Source: Didymodactylos carnosus (Eukaryota; Rotifera; Eurotatoria; Philodinida; Philodinidae). From it: a stretch of DNA of 64,000 nt. The translations under genes were made by a program, and so were the position numbers. Positions 13,926 to 25,649 of the stretch are shown here, one piece after another (position 1 is the stretch's first letter; each line of letters begins with the position of its first letter). Below the pieces are notes generated by a model, which had not been told where the DNA came from, did not search any database, and was given only the letters and a program-made list of their open reading frames with translations. Location of the stretch: NCBI GenBank assembly GCA_905250885.1, contig CAJNOQ010000084.1, positions 16,064 through 80,063 on the forward strand. The letters run 5' to 3'.

Positions 13926-14646
13926 GTTCATTCTCACTTAACAGAATGCTACTATATGTTAAATAGAATAGCTCAAATAACTTGTATTCTTGTTTCAAAA
14001 CCCTATAGAGAACAAGTAAGAAATTTATTAGTTTACTATAGAAAAAAACAATAAATGTTTGTGTGTCTGACTGTGCCAAATGCTTCAATAAATTTCGTGT
14101 GGTATAAGTAAAGATCCATGTCCTCAAAATCGCCTTAGAAGTTAGAGACTTTGGGAAAGACAACGAGGTATAACTTGCTGACACACAACACTTATATGAT
14201 ACCAACTTTCTTTTAGTAGAAAACCGTCAATCACGCAACTCCTAGAAAAGCGGAAACGTGAGCTTTTTAAGTCTCTTTTCGTATCTCTTGTCGACTCGGA
14301 TACTTCTACTTTTCGATCTAATGAATAGACACACTTACTATCTTTGTGCCTGGACCACAGATATACGACAACATTCCAGTACAATGCATAGTTATATAGG
14401 ATATAATGATAATATATGATAGTATATGATATAGCTAGTAACACCTTCTGTTCCCCTTTTTTTCTTTTTAAACACATTATGGTGGCACCGTATGGTCGGA
14501 TGTCTTGCTAAGTCAACTAAAAAAAAAAAACTACTTTACACACCTATTACAGTCATTTGATGGAGTGATATTTCAAGCTTTGCGGTTAACAATTACGTAT
14601 CAGTCAAAGATGTGAAACCAAAGTTGTCTAAAACAAAACTAAATTT

Positions 14647-15652
14647 ATGAATCATCGTCTTCAAAACAATTTAATTTCTACTATTCTTATTCTAATTGAT
14701 ATAACAAATTTAGTTGAACAATTTTATATTTATTATTTAACAAAAGAATCAAATCTGGAACGTTATGTAGAACGTGTCTTCTTTTTTATTACATTTGGAA
14801 TTGGGGCGTTTTCAATATTAGATTATTTTTCATCGAATGAATGTTATAAAGTTATTATCAAGTTCCTTAATGAACTTGGCGAATTATTCGTCTATTTATT
14901 TCTATTTAAAGGTACTGTCTTTGGTATAGCTACAGATTTTAAGGTATCAGTAATTCACAGTTTAAGTTTAAATAGAAACACTAACTATTATTGCATTCGC
15001 TTTCTTTCTACTACAGACATTACTACTTAGCTTTGTCTTCTATTATCAGAAAGAAGCTGCTGCCGTCACAGAACATCGTTCTTGTTCACGTATCGCTGTT
15101 GGCTTTCTCGGCCATATCCTACTATACATCCTCTTAAATCTCAATCCTTTTTACCTACGAAAAATCACTCTATCGTAAAGGTTACTTTGAAATATTGACA
15201 ACATTATCCTTCTATATTGGTGCATTGTGCGCAAATTTAACGGTTATTTAAAGAATATATTATTATGTGAGGAACAACGTACTAGTCGATATCGTGAATT
15301 TAAAGCAATTATACAAATTCTTTGGACTATGATTCGACATCTGTTAACCCACCTACACTTCTATGTGAAAGATTATAATGAAAGAATTGAACGAGAAAAT
15401 CAAGATTATTCTTATTCAAAAGTTGATCAATATTGGCTTCGATTTATATTTATATTTAACTTGTATATACTACAACCTGTAACACGAATTACAATATTTA
15501 TTATTTCAAGTTATGAATTGAAGAAAGAAGCAGCAAAGGAGATTCTGCTCCCACATTATGATCGAAATATTTTTATTTATTCATTTGTATCTGCATCAAT
15601 CTTACTCTTGATATTACTGTACGTATTACCATTCTTAGCTATAGCAGCATAG
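14647..15652 (+). pseudogene. Multi-helix membrane protein gene with two frame breaks
   Basis: Not a family I recognise. Exon 1 (14647-14943) encodes about 99 residues with at least two hydrophobic segments. A clean GT-AG intron (14944-15016) leads in frame to KTLLLSFVFYYQKEAAAV. That frame stops at 15176, but the +1 frame continues as FTYEKSLYRKGYFEILTTL; the shift lies near a CCTTTTTACC run (15143-15160). A second shift near 15225-15240 leads to the last frame, which runs to the stop at 15650-15652 with charged loops and two more hydrophobic helices. Codon use stays gene-like in all segments. Read in order, they describe one integral membrane protein of about 330 residues with 6-7 helices. 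Either this copy is a young pseudogene or the assembly has two indels. Confidence 0.5.
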
Positions 15653-16058
15653 AACGTTTTTTTATTCACAAAAATAGAGCAACTTTGTCTTTCAGACTAT
15701 CGTCATCTAACGACTATAATGCTAGTGAGAGACAGATTTGTCGGTTTTAAGTTTTTAATATCTTTGCTTTTAATTACAAGCTTTAAACCGTAGGCACGAA
15801 CAAAATCTGCCTTTTTTTTCATCACAGAAACCATTCTTGGACGGCGATGAACTTTCGGCTATCGTTGTAGCTGTTTCTGTTGTTGTCTCCAACGACGAGA
15901 AGGCTGTTCCGGTTGTTATTGCTGTTGTGTATGTGTTCCTGTTGATATGAGTGACGAAGGCAACGAAGTAAACGTCCAAGTTGAAATTACTGCTGTCGAA
16001 GTGCTAGTTGAAGTAGTTGCAGCTGAACTAATTTTGTCTGCTAAAGTCGCTGAAAATA
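15653..16058. other. Spacer between membrane-protein gene and retrotransposon relic
   Basis: No gene seen. From about 15840 to 16050 both strands stay open and the sequence is rich in GTTGTTGT/GAAGT words, which translates to low-complexity peptide. This may be the decayed 5' part of the adjoining retrotransposon. Confidence 0.35.
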
Positions 16059-17005
16059 GTGTTCTATGCAGTTACAAAGCAATTACTTGTCGTGGTGGTA
16101 CTATTACGAGTGTGTATTGGAAACTCTTTTTCAGGAAAGGTCCTTGTTCCATGTATGCCCCAAGGCTCAGTCTTGGGACCACTACTTTTTCTTATCTTTA
16201 TCAATGACCTCCCGTCTAAAAGTTTACTCCCTGCATCAGCGGCTCTATTTGCTAATGATTGTTCACTTTTATGCCCTCTTCAGCTATTTTCCCGTCTTCT
16301 GTATGTCAAGAAAATGTTGATCATATAAGTGCGTGGTGTGATTCTCATTTAATGCAATTAAATTATAATAAATGCTCTTGGTTACTCTTTACTCATAAGC
16401 CCCAAACACACAAATTTTACACTATCAGTGAAAGGCTCGTTTATTAACTGAGAGTACTCTACTGTGCTACTCGCTCTCCGTTTATTTACTAATTTACATT
16501 GGGGAGATCATATTGAGGATCTTATTTTGGCTCGTCGTAGGAGGTTAGGTGACGTGTACCGAAGTTTTAAAGATACACCGGTCTTGCTGAGGTTAACTGT
16601 TTTCAAGGCATGCGTTCTAAGTAAATTAGACTATTGTTCGGTCGTTTACGACACTAAATTTTCTCATCATAATTCTCGCATTGACTCTATTGTTAAATTG
16701 GTTGCGCGAATTATATTTAAAAGTTTGATGGCTCTGTTTCCGAATTAATACAGAAATTAAATTTACCAGATTTATATAAAAGATGTAAATACTTGAGATT
16801 ACTTCATTTTTATAAGATTCTCAACAATCATTCCATTCTTTCGGATCTCAATCTTATTCAATATAATACCAATAGGCATTCTGGCAGGCTAAATCATTCT
16901 AGAGCAGTTAGGGTGGCAAATATTTTTAAGAACTATATCACCCTGTATTCCTTTTTATACAGAACGACAGTTGAGTGGAATGGCTTACCAGAGCACGATT
17001 TCTAA
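16059..17005 (+). mobile_element. Dead non-LTR (LINE) reverse transcriptase relic
   Basis: Three or more broken frames read in order as the second half of a LINE reverse transcriptase. Near 16160 is PQGSVLGPLLFLIFINDLP, the conserved block before the catalytic site. It is followed by FANDCSLL where FADD would be expected, so the first aspartate of the catalytic pair is Asn. Next comes ISAWCDSHLMQLNYNKC in another frame (about 16326), then LHWGDHIEDLI and LSKLDYCSVVYD (16464-16748), and finally a tail ending TVEWNGLP (about 16965-17000). This is the usual order of CR1/L2/Jockey-type enzymes. No endonuclease domain is visible upstream. The copy cannot be active. Confidence 0.85.
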
Positions 17006-18290
17006 ATAAATGGTAAATGAACTGAGTTGAGTTACAGAGCTCTGGCAAAAATGCTGTTCTCTAGATGGTACGCGAGCTGAAGTTGTCCTTAATTCACAGC
17101 AAAATTGAGTCCTTTTTTGTTTTAATTTTGTACCTATTTTTATTTAACTTTCAAAGTTTGCTCTGTTTCTTCTCTCGCACAAAACTTTAATCTGTTTTCG
17201 TTTTATGTGGAAGAGCAACCCAAAATCTATAAGATTTGATAAATTGAAGTCGACTTTATATGCGAATCCTAGGAGAAAGAACTTTCGAAAGTCCTTAGTT
17301 TGACAAATTTTCTAGATACTTCAGAAGGTTTTAAAAACGTGCAGAAGATAGAGCAAACAATTTTATTTAAAATGAAACGTTTTCCAAATCCATACGACAT
17401 TTGGTTGAGGTGTGAACTTTCGAATATTGTTGATCTTTTACAAACATTCTGAATACACTAACCAACAACACAGTTTTCAGAAAACATAACTTACAAAATT
17501 TTTATCTGTACCTATAAAAAAGTAAAGCAATAACTACGTAACGACCTGTGTTTTTCACCAATCGAAAGCTGAGGTCTTGCAACCTATTTAGATGAAGTTT
17601 GTGAGAAATATTGTTGTAAAATAGAGTTTCTGAAGAATCGTAAAAACACTGATTTTCCATGCTTCCAAAGAAGACGAAACTTAACGCGTTTTTTAACTTT
17701 TGATCTAATAACCGTGTTGGGTATTCAAATAAAAAACCTTGGCAGGGTAGTATCTGAAGGTGCTAAAACGTGGAACTCCCAATATTGAGACGTCTAGTCT
17801 TAAAAAAAGAAAATTATTTCTAATCTGAAATAAAAGTTTAATATACTGTCAGATATATTTTGATATGCACGTTTCATTCGCATATATATTTTTCGTTGAG
17901 ACTGAACCTTTTCTAGTTGTGATGCATTCAATGATGATCTTCTCCGTCTCTTTCTGTGTGATGTTAACTTCCGTTTAGAATGACTAATGAGTCACGATAG
18001 CTTAATGCGATTATTCAGCAATGGTTTAATCCTATATTGTGACAGGGAATCTGTTTGAGAGTATAGCTGTGGTACTGCCGGCCGTGACTTAGAACGATTA
18101 GGTGAAGAATTCATATGCAAAGAGATAAAAATGATTTAGAATGTCAGAAATTAAAAAGATAAATGAACCAGTAAAAAGTAACTGGTTTTACGAAAAATGT
18201 AAAACGAAAATAAGTACGGCGTTAGCAACAATATAAGAGGAATAATTGTGAATCCATAAATCGAAAAACCAAGCTTTTATTCTGTGTCAT
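17006..18290. other. Intergenic DNA without recognisable features
   Basis: Mixed-composition DNA following the LINE relic. I see no gene, RNA or clear repeat boundary. Confidence 0.4.
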
Positions 18291-18291
18291 A

Positions 18292-18513
18292 CTAAGAGAT
18301 TTCGTGACACAACATTATCTTAAAATCAGGGTTTTTGGATATAAAAACTGTAACTTCATATTCTTTGAAGATACTGAGAGAAGGCAAAAAAAAAATTTGC
18401 TGTCGATAAATAGTAGCACCCATAATTAATACAAACCATTCATCTTGTTGTAATTCATATGCATTGATTGCAAGTAATTCCTTTTGTTTAGGTTCACATG
18501 TGAACCTATACAA
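18292..18513 (-). pseudogene. ADP-ribosyltransferase-like C-terminal fragment (copy 1)
   Basis: A 73-codon frame containing SLSIFKEYEVTVFISKNPDF. Its shape (Ser-x-Phe, acidic E-x-E-V, then a hydrophobic strand ending in F) resembles the ExE active-site strand of arginine-specific mono-ADP-ribosyltransferases. The rest of such a domain (R and S-T-S motifs) is not seen, so this is at best a relic. A second, related relic lies 0.4 kb away at 18651-18890. The assignment rests on one short motif and is weak. Confidence 0.3.
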
Positions 18514-18619
18514 TTTTCTTTCTTAAAGCTGTCTATAACCAGTGTTGTTCTCAATCTGTCCGATACTAAACTGCTGTTTCTAATTTTGTTTATTATCAAT
18601 GTCTCTAAAAGATGTGCAT

Positions 18620-18775
18620 AAATTTAAGATGGCGTAAGATCACTTTAAGATCATGTAAAACACAATTTAAGATCGCGTAAAGGTACTATCGTCAATCGCG
18701 TAAAAGTTTTCACATCGCGTAAAGGCCATTTTAAGATCGCGTAAGGGTACTTTTTAAGAGCGTGTAAGCAAGGGG
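18620..18775. repeat. Degenerate tandem repeat, unit like TTTAAGATCGCGTAAAGG
   Basis: Six or so imperfect units built on TTAAGATCGCGTAA follow one another with 20-35 bp spacing. The CGCG core stands out in otherwise AT-rich DNA. The array lies between and partly over the two ADP-ribosyltransferase-like fragments. Confidence 0.6.
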
Positions 18776-18890
18776 AGGTCAAATTTACCATAAAAACAGC
18801 GGCTTTTGAGTATAAAACTGTTACTCCCTCTTCTTCGAAGATAGTGAGGGAGTTCCACAAGAGTACTGCGATAAACACAAGGCTTCGAAA
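18651..18890 (-). pseudogene. ADP-ribosyltransferase-like C-terminal fragment (copy 2)
   Basis: One frame contains NSLTIFEEEGVTVLYSKAAV, parallel to SLSIFKEYEVTVFISKNPDF of copy 1, and the DNA of the two stretches (about 18790-18860 and 18330-18385) aligns by eye. Immediately upstream another frame carries the continuation, so a frameshift is present. The EEEGVTVLYSKAAVF layout resembles the E-x-E strand of arginine ADP-ribosyltransferases. It is a fragment, not a working gene. Confidence 0.3.
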
Positions 18891-19379
18891 AAATAAAATA
18901 GATGGATATAGAAAATCATGAACGATGTTGATCTATCGACTTTCCGAAACACCCAGTTATAGTTTCTTCCCAATACTTTACATATACCATTATCTAGCCC
19001 GTAAAATTCTCTATCGAATAATATATAATAGCTATGAGACACGGAGATAGAATGTGAAAAATTCAATCAGTGAAGGTTGTGGAAAGTAGCAAAATTTATC
19101 TAATAAATAGTTTTTAAGGGGTAAAAAGATGTTAGTTTTACTCTCGAAGGTAAAACACACCAAATCCATGAATATAAGCAAAGTTTCAGAGAGGGCTGAT
19201 TTTATGTTTGTTTTATCGTTCCCTCCTCCTTTGTAACTACTTTCCTATCGTTTGAATGAATAACACAACAATCTCTTGATTTTAATCAAAATATGTATAA
19301 AAAAAATAAATGAGAAAAAGAAAAAAGTAGTTCGCAGACAAAGATTATTAATTAATTTTTATATTATTTCTTTTTACTT
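18891..19379. other. Spacer downstream of CSN6
   Basis: AT-rich DNA that should contain the 3' UTR of the minus-strand COP9 gene. I see no other gene. Confidence 0.4.
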
Positions 19380-20516
19380 CTAAACAAATGAAGATGGATA
19401 AAAAAATGGACCACGACCCGCTCGTCGACCACCATAGCCAAAAACGCCGTGTTGTTGTTTTTCATGTACAATATTAAATTTACCTAAAGAAAATATACTT
19501 TGACAATATTTATCTGATTGAAAAAGAAAATATTTTGACTATACTCAATGTTTTCAAATAAACTTACTTATATAATCATTCAATGTATTTATTTCTTGTG
19601 TACAGCACGCTAATAGAGCGAGTAATGCAACATCTGACTGTTGAATATTAAAATCATCACGAAACAATTGATTATTATTATCGTCTGTATTCATTATTGG
19701 TAATCGTTGACACAATGAACCAATTTCTCTTAATAAATCATCATTTCGTGGTAATATATTATTTTTAATTGCTTTTATATATTCTAGTAACAATAACATA
19801 CGTTGATATAATAAACGTATTGCATTATATTGAATATGTATTTGTTCGGTAACCATTGATGTATCTGATGAATCTGTTACAGAATAACGTGCCACATGAT
19901 CAATACCAATTCTTTCAGCTTCTTCTGTAATCAAAGTGTATGTTATTTCAATAAAATCAATTTTTGTCCCATCACTATTACTATTTGGTAAAATATCAAT
20001 ACTTGTCTCATAGACATGTATCGGTAATTCATTACTAACACCAAATGGATCTAAACGTAGGAATAGTGGACTTTCATTTAATTGTATTAACTGTTGATAA
20101 AAATCGCTCATTAAACCAACATTCAATTCGCTACCAATTGCATACCAACCACTAAAATCTAAATCACCTTGAACTTTTTTAATTGATTCTAATTTTTTAC
20201 TTAAATCATCCAAATCAATAATAATATTATTTATTGTATTTAATTGTTTATTAACAGTTATTTTAAATTCAAATGTATCACATAATTCAATATGACGACC
20301 TTTATGTTTACCGAGTAATGCACCAAAAACTTGAATATTAGAGGATGAGGGTGTTGTCGATGTGATAGCAGTAGTCGATGATGTAGTGCGAGGTTGATTT
20401 TGGACACGTACTCTTGTGTAATGTTCAGCTACATTCATAATAACGAGAGGATGTAATGATAGTGTTACACTACTACCAGTTAATGGAACTTTCGTGATTG
20501 TTGATGATGAATCCAT
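19380..20516 (-). CDS. COPS6: COP9 signalosome subunit 6 (CSN6)
   Basis: MPN-domain subunit of the COP9 signalosome, which removes Nedd8 from cullins and so tunes cullin-RING ubiquitin ligases. Exon 1 is 19568-20516 and exon 2 is 19380-19483; the intron 19484-19567 is GT-AG and the joined product is 350 residues, near the usual 320-330. The MPN core is clear: VTLSLHPLVIMNVAEHYTR, then FGALLGKHKGRHIEL, GWYAIGSE, ESPLFLRLDP and the signature TEEAERIGIDHVAR. It lacks the H-x-H zinc ligands of active JAMM enzymes, as expected for CSN6, which is structural. The C-terminus ends in a GGRRAGRG tail. I start at the Met of MDSSST; the frame stays open to 20651 with a hydrophobic leader that has no counterpart in the family. 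The next gene, a USP, is on the same strand upstream. Confidence 0.93.
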
Positions 20517-21411
20517 TTTGTCGAACTGGCTATTGATCTTTAAATAAAACATGATTGAACATGTAACTATCCATCTTAATATGTGAAGTATAAGCAAGAT
20601 CTTCTTTATTTTTGTGAACGTTGATGTCCTACTTCGAATACAAAATTGCAAAAAAAAAAGTTTAATTTGTATTTTTGCTATTTTGAGTTTTTTGTTTTTT
20701 ATTTAGTTTTTTAAAAAGATGTCTTTTTCAAACAATGTACATGCATTTTTTTTTCGGAATATTAATATAACAATGAGAATTCAATACGTGGTATTTTTTG
20801 TTTTTTTTGGTTACAAAGAAAAAGAGAAAACCAACAACCAAAGAAACGTCAAACCACACAAAATACATAAATGAAGAAATAACGATAACGAAAGAAAGAT
20901 GACTATTATAAGTAATAATAAACCAGAGAAACAAACGATCATTGCTGCTTTAAGTATTTTAGCGTTTTTTTTTACGCATCGAAAAATTTCTATACATTGA
21001 GAATTGAACACACAAAAAAAAAAACAATAATTATAAAAAGATTTTTTTTTTTTGGAGGGGAGGACGAACATTACCCAATAAATCTGAACAACATACATAA
21101 ATGCTTGACTAAAATACAAAAGAAAAAATAGCTGACAAAAGCACGTTCGAATAAAAATGAAATCATCCTTGTTTTTCTTACTACTCTTACACTAATTCTA
21201 GATGAGTACGTGCAACTAAAAAAGCTTCATTTTAGAAACAAGCTAAGCTGTGTGTGTATGTGTGATCTTTAGACAGATCTGTCAAACAGACCTGTTTTGT
21301 GACTTGATATAAACTACACAACAACAAAAAAATGACACCGATAATATTCAAGTGGGTATGTGAATGCAGTGAAGAAAAACATCGAAAGAAAAAAATAATC
21401 ATAAGCATCTT
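20517..21411. other. Spacer between USP 3' end and CSN6 start
   Basis: AT-rich, with several poly-A/T runs (20650-20760, 21015-21060). It must hold the USP 3' UTR and the CSN6 promoter/5' UTR. No gene seen. Confidence 0.45.
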
Positions 21412-24400
21412 TCAACTATTCGCTGATGACGATACAACAGTTGTGAATATTTGACTAACACTCGATGGTAACGGTTCTTGTTTTGTTAACCGATTACGCA
21501 CAGTAAATACATCAGCCATTATCGATGATGGTGATGTTGATGGAGAAACAATATTAGATGATGGACTGATCGTACGATAAAATGATGGAGATTTAACAAC
21601 ATTGCCAGTTGACAGCTGTTCTACAAAAGTCATTCTCAATAGTGGTGGATTTGTGGTGTTTTGTGTGACCATTGGTGATAAAATCGTTGGTGTGGTTGAT
21701 GCTACGCTTACGGATATACCTGCTGGTATTTTTTCAGTTAAACGCTGAATCCGAACACGTCCAAGCCGTCTAAAATGATAATTATCAACATCAAGAACAC
21801 AAATTCAACATTAAAACACAATCTTACTTAAGATCTGTAGTTTGATGAGTTTGTTTCGTTATTGAGATTGGAGAAGAATTTTGTGTTATATCCGAAGACA
21901 CAATAGTTTGTATATTTTCAATCTAATTAAAATTCATTCTACTTTAAAACTATCTGCAAACTTCTATAGTCATAGATTATTCTTACTTTTTTGACTTCAC
22001 CGGTTGTATTCACTATTGCTGTTGATAGTGATGGTTCTGATAGTGGCACTGATTTTCTTGGGCGTCGTTTACCTGAAAAAAAGATAGCTATACATACATA
22101 CTAGATTTTTTATTTCTAAGCTAATCGTTATGACGTAGGAAATTAGGCAAATAGAATTTTTCTACGACAGTAACTCATGTTTATTTGATGAGAGTATTCT
22201 TAAGAGTACTGAAATGATATCGATATAGAACTCAAACAAAAGTAAAATTATAAATCATTACAATAATCGAGAGAAACAACTTACGTGAAAATGACAATGC
22301 TGATCTTTTTCGCCGTCTTATTGGTTTTTTTCGAGTCATTGTTACACCATCTGAAATCTGATTACTTGAAACATTTATAGATTGACCAGGCTTTTTTCTT
22401 GTTGTCACTGCAATTGTTGTTATTTGTGAAGTTGTGTTACTATGTTGCGTACTATTTAAAGACGATTTAGAACGAGAAGTTAAACCTAAATAAGGAAGAA
22501 AAAAAACCTAAACTAAAATAGATACGCATTTCAAAATAATATTTGAACATACGTGTTGAACAATAATTATGTATTGGAATACATGTTTTTACTACTGGTG
22601 TTTTTCGTCGACGTTTTGATGGTGAAGGCCCAATATCATCTGACACCCTTGAACTATCCACTGGAGAATTTTAAAAAAAAGAAGAGATTGTCAATATCGG
22701 TAGATCATGATGTATCGTGTATGACATACCATTACATGAATGACTACGAATAGCAAAGTTGAGTGATTGAGCACGACGTCTCAGACCTGGATCTAAGACA
22801 AAAGAATATGTAAAGATAGTTGTTAGGTAGAGATAAGTAAAAAAACTCGGTTGGTTTAATCAGTGTATAAACTTCTCGATGTCACATGAATATTTACCCA
22901 AGTTTTTCTCTCTCTCTCTCTTTGAATTCTCCTTTATAAATTATATTTTCTTTATTATATATCCTACACAGTCATTTTATTTTTTTCTCATTTTCTTTCT
23001 TTTTACATTGATTCGCATATATGCGGTTTAACGTACATCTAATACGGGCTTTCTCTACTTTATCTTATTTAAAACTCGTTTCTTCCTTCTTGAATAAAGT
23101 TAAATTAGATGAAACAAAACATACCGAATTTGACACATAATGATTTTAAGCTATTTACAACATAGGCTTGTGTTAACTGCGGTTGAACAACAATCTTGTT
23201 CGACTGTTTTTTAAGAGCTAAACAATATTAAATAACACGATGTGTATTTTATTGACTAAGTAAGATTGAAGGAGTTCATACTTGGTTCGGTATATTGTTT
23301 TATCGGTTGTTGTTGTTGTTGTTGTTTGTCGATAGTTGTTGCTGCTTTTATAGCTGTCGTACTAACATCATTAACATTATTTACTGACAACGCTCGACGA
23401 CGTTTGCGTGAAGAACGTACTGGACCTATAATGAAACAAAGAACTAGTCTATATATATACGAAAAAAATATATAATGAATATACTTTGCTGTTGAGATGG
23501 TGGTACAGATGAGTTTATATTGCATTGCTGAGATAAACGTGAATCGGCTACTGAATCCAATGACGATGGTGTTGTTGTTGCACATCGACTATAGACTAGA
23601 ATATAGGCATCAGCTGTTTTAACTGACTCAAATGTTGTGGTTTCAACAACATGATCATCGCAACGAATCCATTCGCCTATAATAATAAAAAAATGTAATT
23701 TGTTTGTAATGATAATTGTAATGTAATGTAATAAACAGAATAATTTATTTACCTAATGCATCATTATAACAAAATGAAACAAAATGTCCAGTATTAATAC
23801 TTTTTCCATAGTGTACAACAACACCGCGTAGACGATACTGACAGTTATTTAAATCTTCGTTTCCTTCGGAAGAAGTAGTCTGTTGTGATTGTGGATTGGT
23901 AAAAAATGTTTTTTTGCTATTCTGACGAGTGTTATTATTAATAGTAGAGCTACTATTATACATATTCTGATTATGTGATGTTTGACAACAATACGGTGCC
24001 ATATCAAGATATTCATCAAAATTCACATGTAATGTTATTTTATGTGACAATGGTGCCTGACGAGATGTCTGACGTCGAAGATTTGTCTGCGGTAATGATC
24101 TAAAGGGATAAAATAAAGAAACGTTCGAGCAGAAATATAATCAATGTCAGCAACGAAAATTTAAAAGCTAATCAATTAAGAAAATGGAAGGTCAACATAT
24201 TGTAAACCATTCAATTAGTACAAACCTAAATCGTCTCAACACTAAGTGTAGTACTTGTGGTAGTTTCGATATTAATAAACGTTTTTGTGCGCGTGTGCCC
24301 TCCTTCGATGCGCTACGAACTAAAATTTAAAATAGATTTAAAATATTTGTTTTTAGAAATAAAATAAGAACATTACCAGCACACTGCGAACATTGAAATG

Positions 24401-25649
24401 GTGTGGATAATGCTTCCCACTGATAAAACTGAGATAACATATCTGTTAAATGACACGAGCGACGGCGACTAGAACCGCGTGAATCACAAAGCATTTTTTC
24501 TGAAAATGTTAATGTAATAAACGTCTCATCCGTATTTGTTATCGATGTACGATGACATTGTTCACACAAAATCTAATTGAAACAATTAAATAAAAGCATT
24601 AAAATTTCTACTTTACAACATCTTCATAAATAAAAACTAAATACCTGACTTTCTGACGAAAAACCTAATAAATGGCTAATGATATTTGTGTCAGCTAATT
24701 TATTCGTTTTGATTTCTTCTGTAATAGCTGATAATAGCGCTCTAAAATACAACGGGTTTCAATAATCCATTAAAAATAGATCATTAATAAAGAATTGTCT
24801 TACTCCAAAAATTCTTGTGCATCTTCCATTGCACATGGTTCAAAACACGGTAGAAGGTGTCTTATCGCTGCAACTATACTCAACGGACTGAATGTTTGAC
24901 ACTTTCCAGACCACAAAATGTTGAATATGCCATGCAATTCATAAGCTAGATAACTGTAATGAAAAAATTATGCCAATTCTTATTCATACAAACCAGTTAA
25001 ATTTACATACCAAGGCACACGCATTGCCTGTGTTTCAAGCGTTTTTAATAAACTACGACTTCCACCCTTCAGGCGTGGAGGATGTTCGTGTGATAGTGAT
25101 CCAGTCTAAAATAAAAAGAAAACATACGTTTTTTTTAATAAAATTAATATTCGTTGCTGTTTACCATTGAAACGTCTGATGGCTGTTCAAGTCCAAGACT
25201 TTCGAAACTCATTGAACAAATTGCATCACAGAATTGTGGAACATGGCTAAACAAAAATATACACACACACACATCTTTCATTGTGCTAAATTTTGAGAAT
25301 AATCCATTACCTCAAAAGTTGCAAGATACAATTAACATAACATGTGTTTCCTAAATTGTACAAGCCAGTGTTACCACGAATTGGTACTTTTAGTTGTGTT
25401 TTCATTCTAAATAAAGAAAAAAAAAACTGGATAAAATAAGTGGATTCAAAACAAACAACTTTACAAGCAAACTTACAATGGAAATGTTGAATAAGATGGT
25501 GTTTTTTTCACATCAGAAACCGAATTCTTTATAGTATTATTGTTATCAGTATTTGAACATAAAGATGGGATTATAACTGGCGATGAAGAACATACAGTTT
25601 GTTTCGGAATAATTGTCATATTTTTCAGTGGAATTGGTTCCGTCATCAT
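21412..25649 (-). CDS. Ubiquitin-specific protease (USP, family C19), 18 exons
   Basis: Cysteine protease that removes ubiquitin. Eighteen exons join in frame to 889 residues: 25477-25649, 25311-25406, 25165-25246, 25011-25105, 24804-24953, 24645-24741, 24377-24572, 24226-24319, 23753-24099, 23485-23676, 23282-23425, 23125-23217, 22730-22792, 22553-22660, 22285-22485, 21987-22072, 21828-21922, 21412-21769. Catalytic Cys80 sits in TGLYNLGNTCYVNCILQ, His433 in VVVHYGKSINTGHFVSF, and Asp450/451 in WIRCDDHV followed by AYILVY. MEDAQEFL and a Cys4 zinc site (C234, C237, C292, C295) are present. HVNFDEYLDMAPYCC resembles USP44/49, but the N-terminal ZnF-UBP of that group is absent. After about residue 480 the protein is Ser/Thr-rich with repeated basic clusters (SRKRRRALS, SKRRRKTPV, IRRRKRSALS, RKRRPRKSV), probably nuclear targeting or nucleic-acid contact. 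The exact subfamily is uncertain. Confidence 0.9.
25260..25273. repeat. Short CA microsatellite in a USP intron
   Basis: Seven or so AC units in the intron between USP exons 2 and 3. Confidence 0.6.

Larger units (their letters stand above)
6470..14646. other. Long gene-poor region downstream of FoxL1
   Basis: About 8 kb of AT-rich DNA with no recognisable gene. It begins with the FoxL1 3' UTR. It holds microsatellites (7094-7128, 7814-7845), a less AT-rich patch at 8530-8860 whose 106-codon frame matches nothing I know, a coding-looking 49-codon frame (11035-11184), a repeat rich in TCCTAGTAGGA-like words (11390-11600) and a repeat rich in CAAGTCAAGTC words (13575-13925). Confidence 0.5.

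Noticed and set aside
20517-20651. N-terminal extension of CSN6 (hydrophobic, starting at 20651)
   Set aside because: CSN6 is a soluble nuclear/cytosolic subunit, and the extension has no counterpart in the family. The Met at 20516 gives the expected start.
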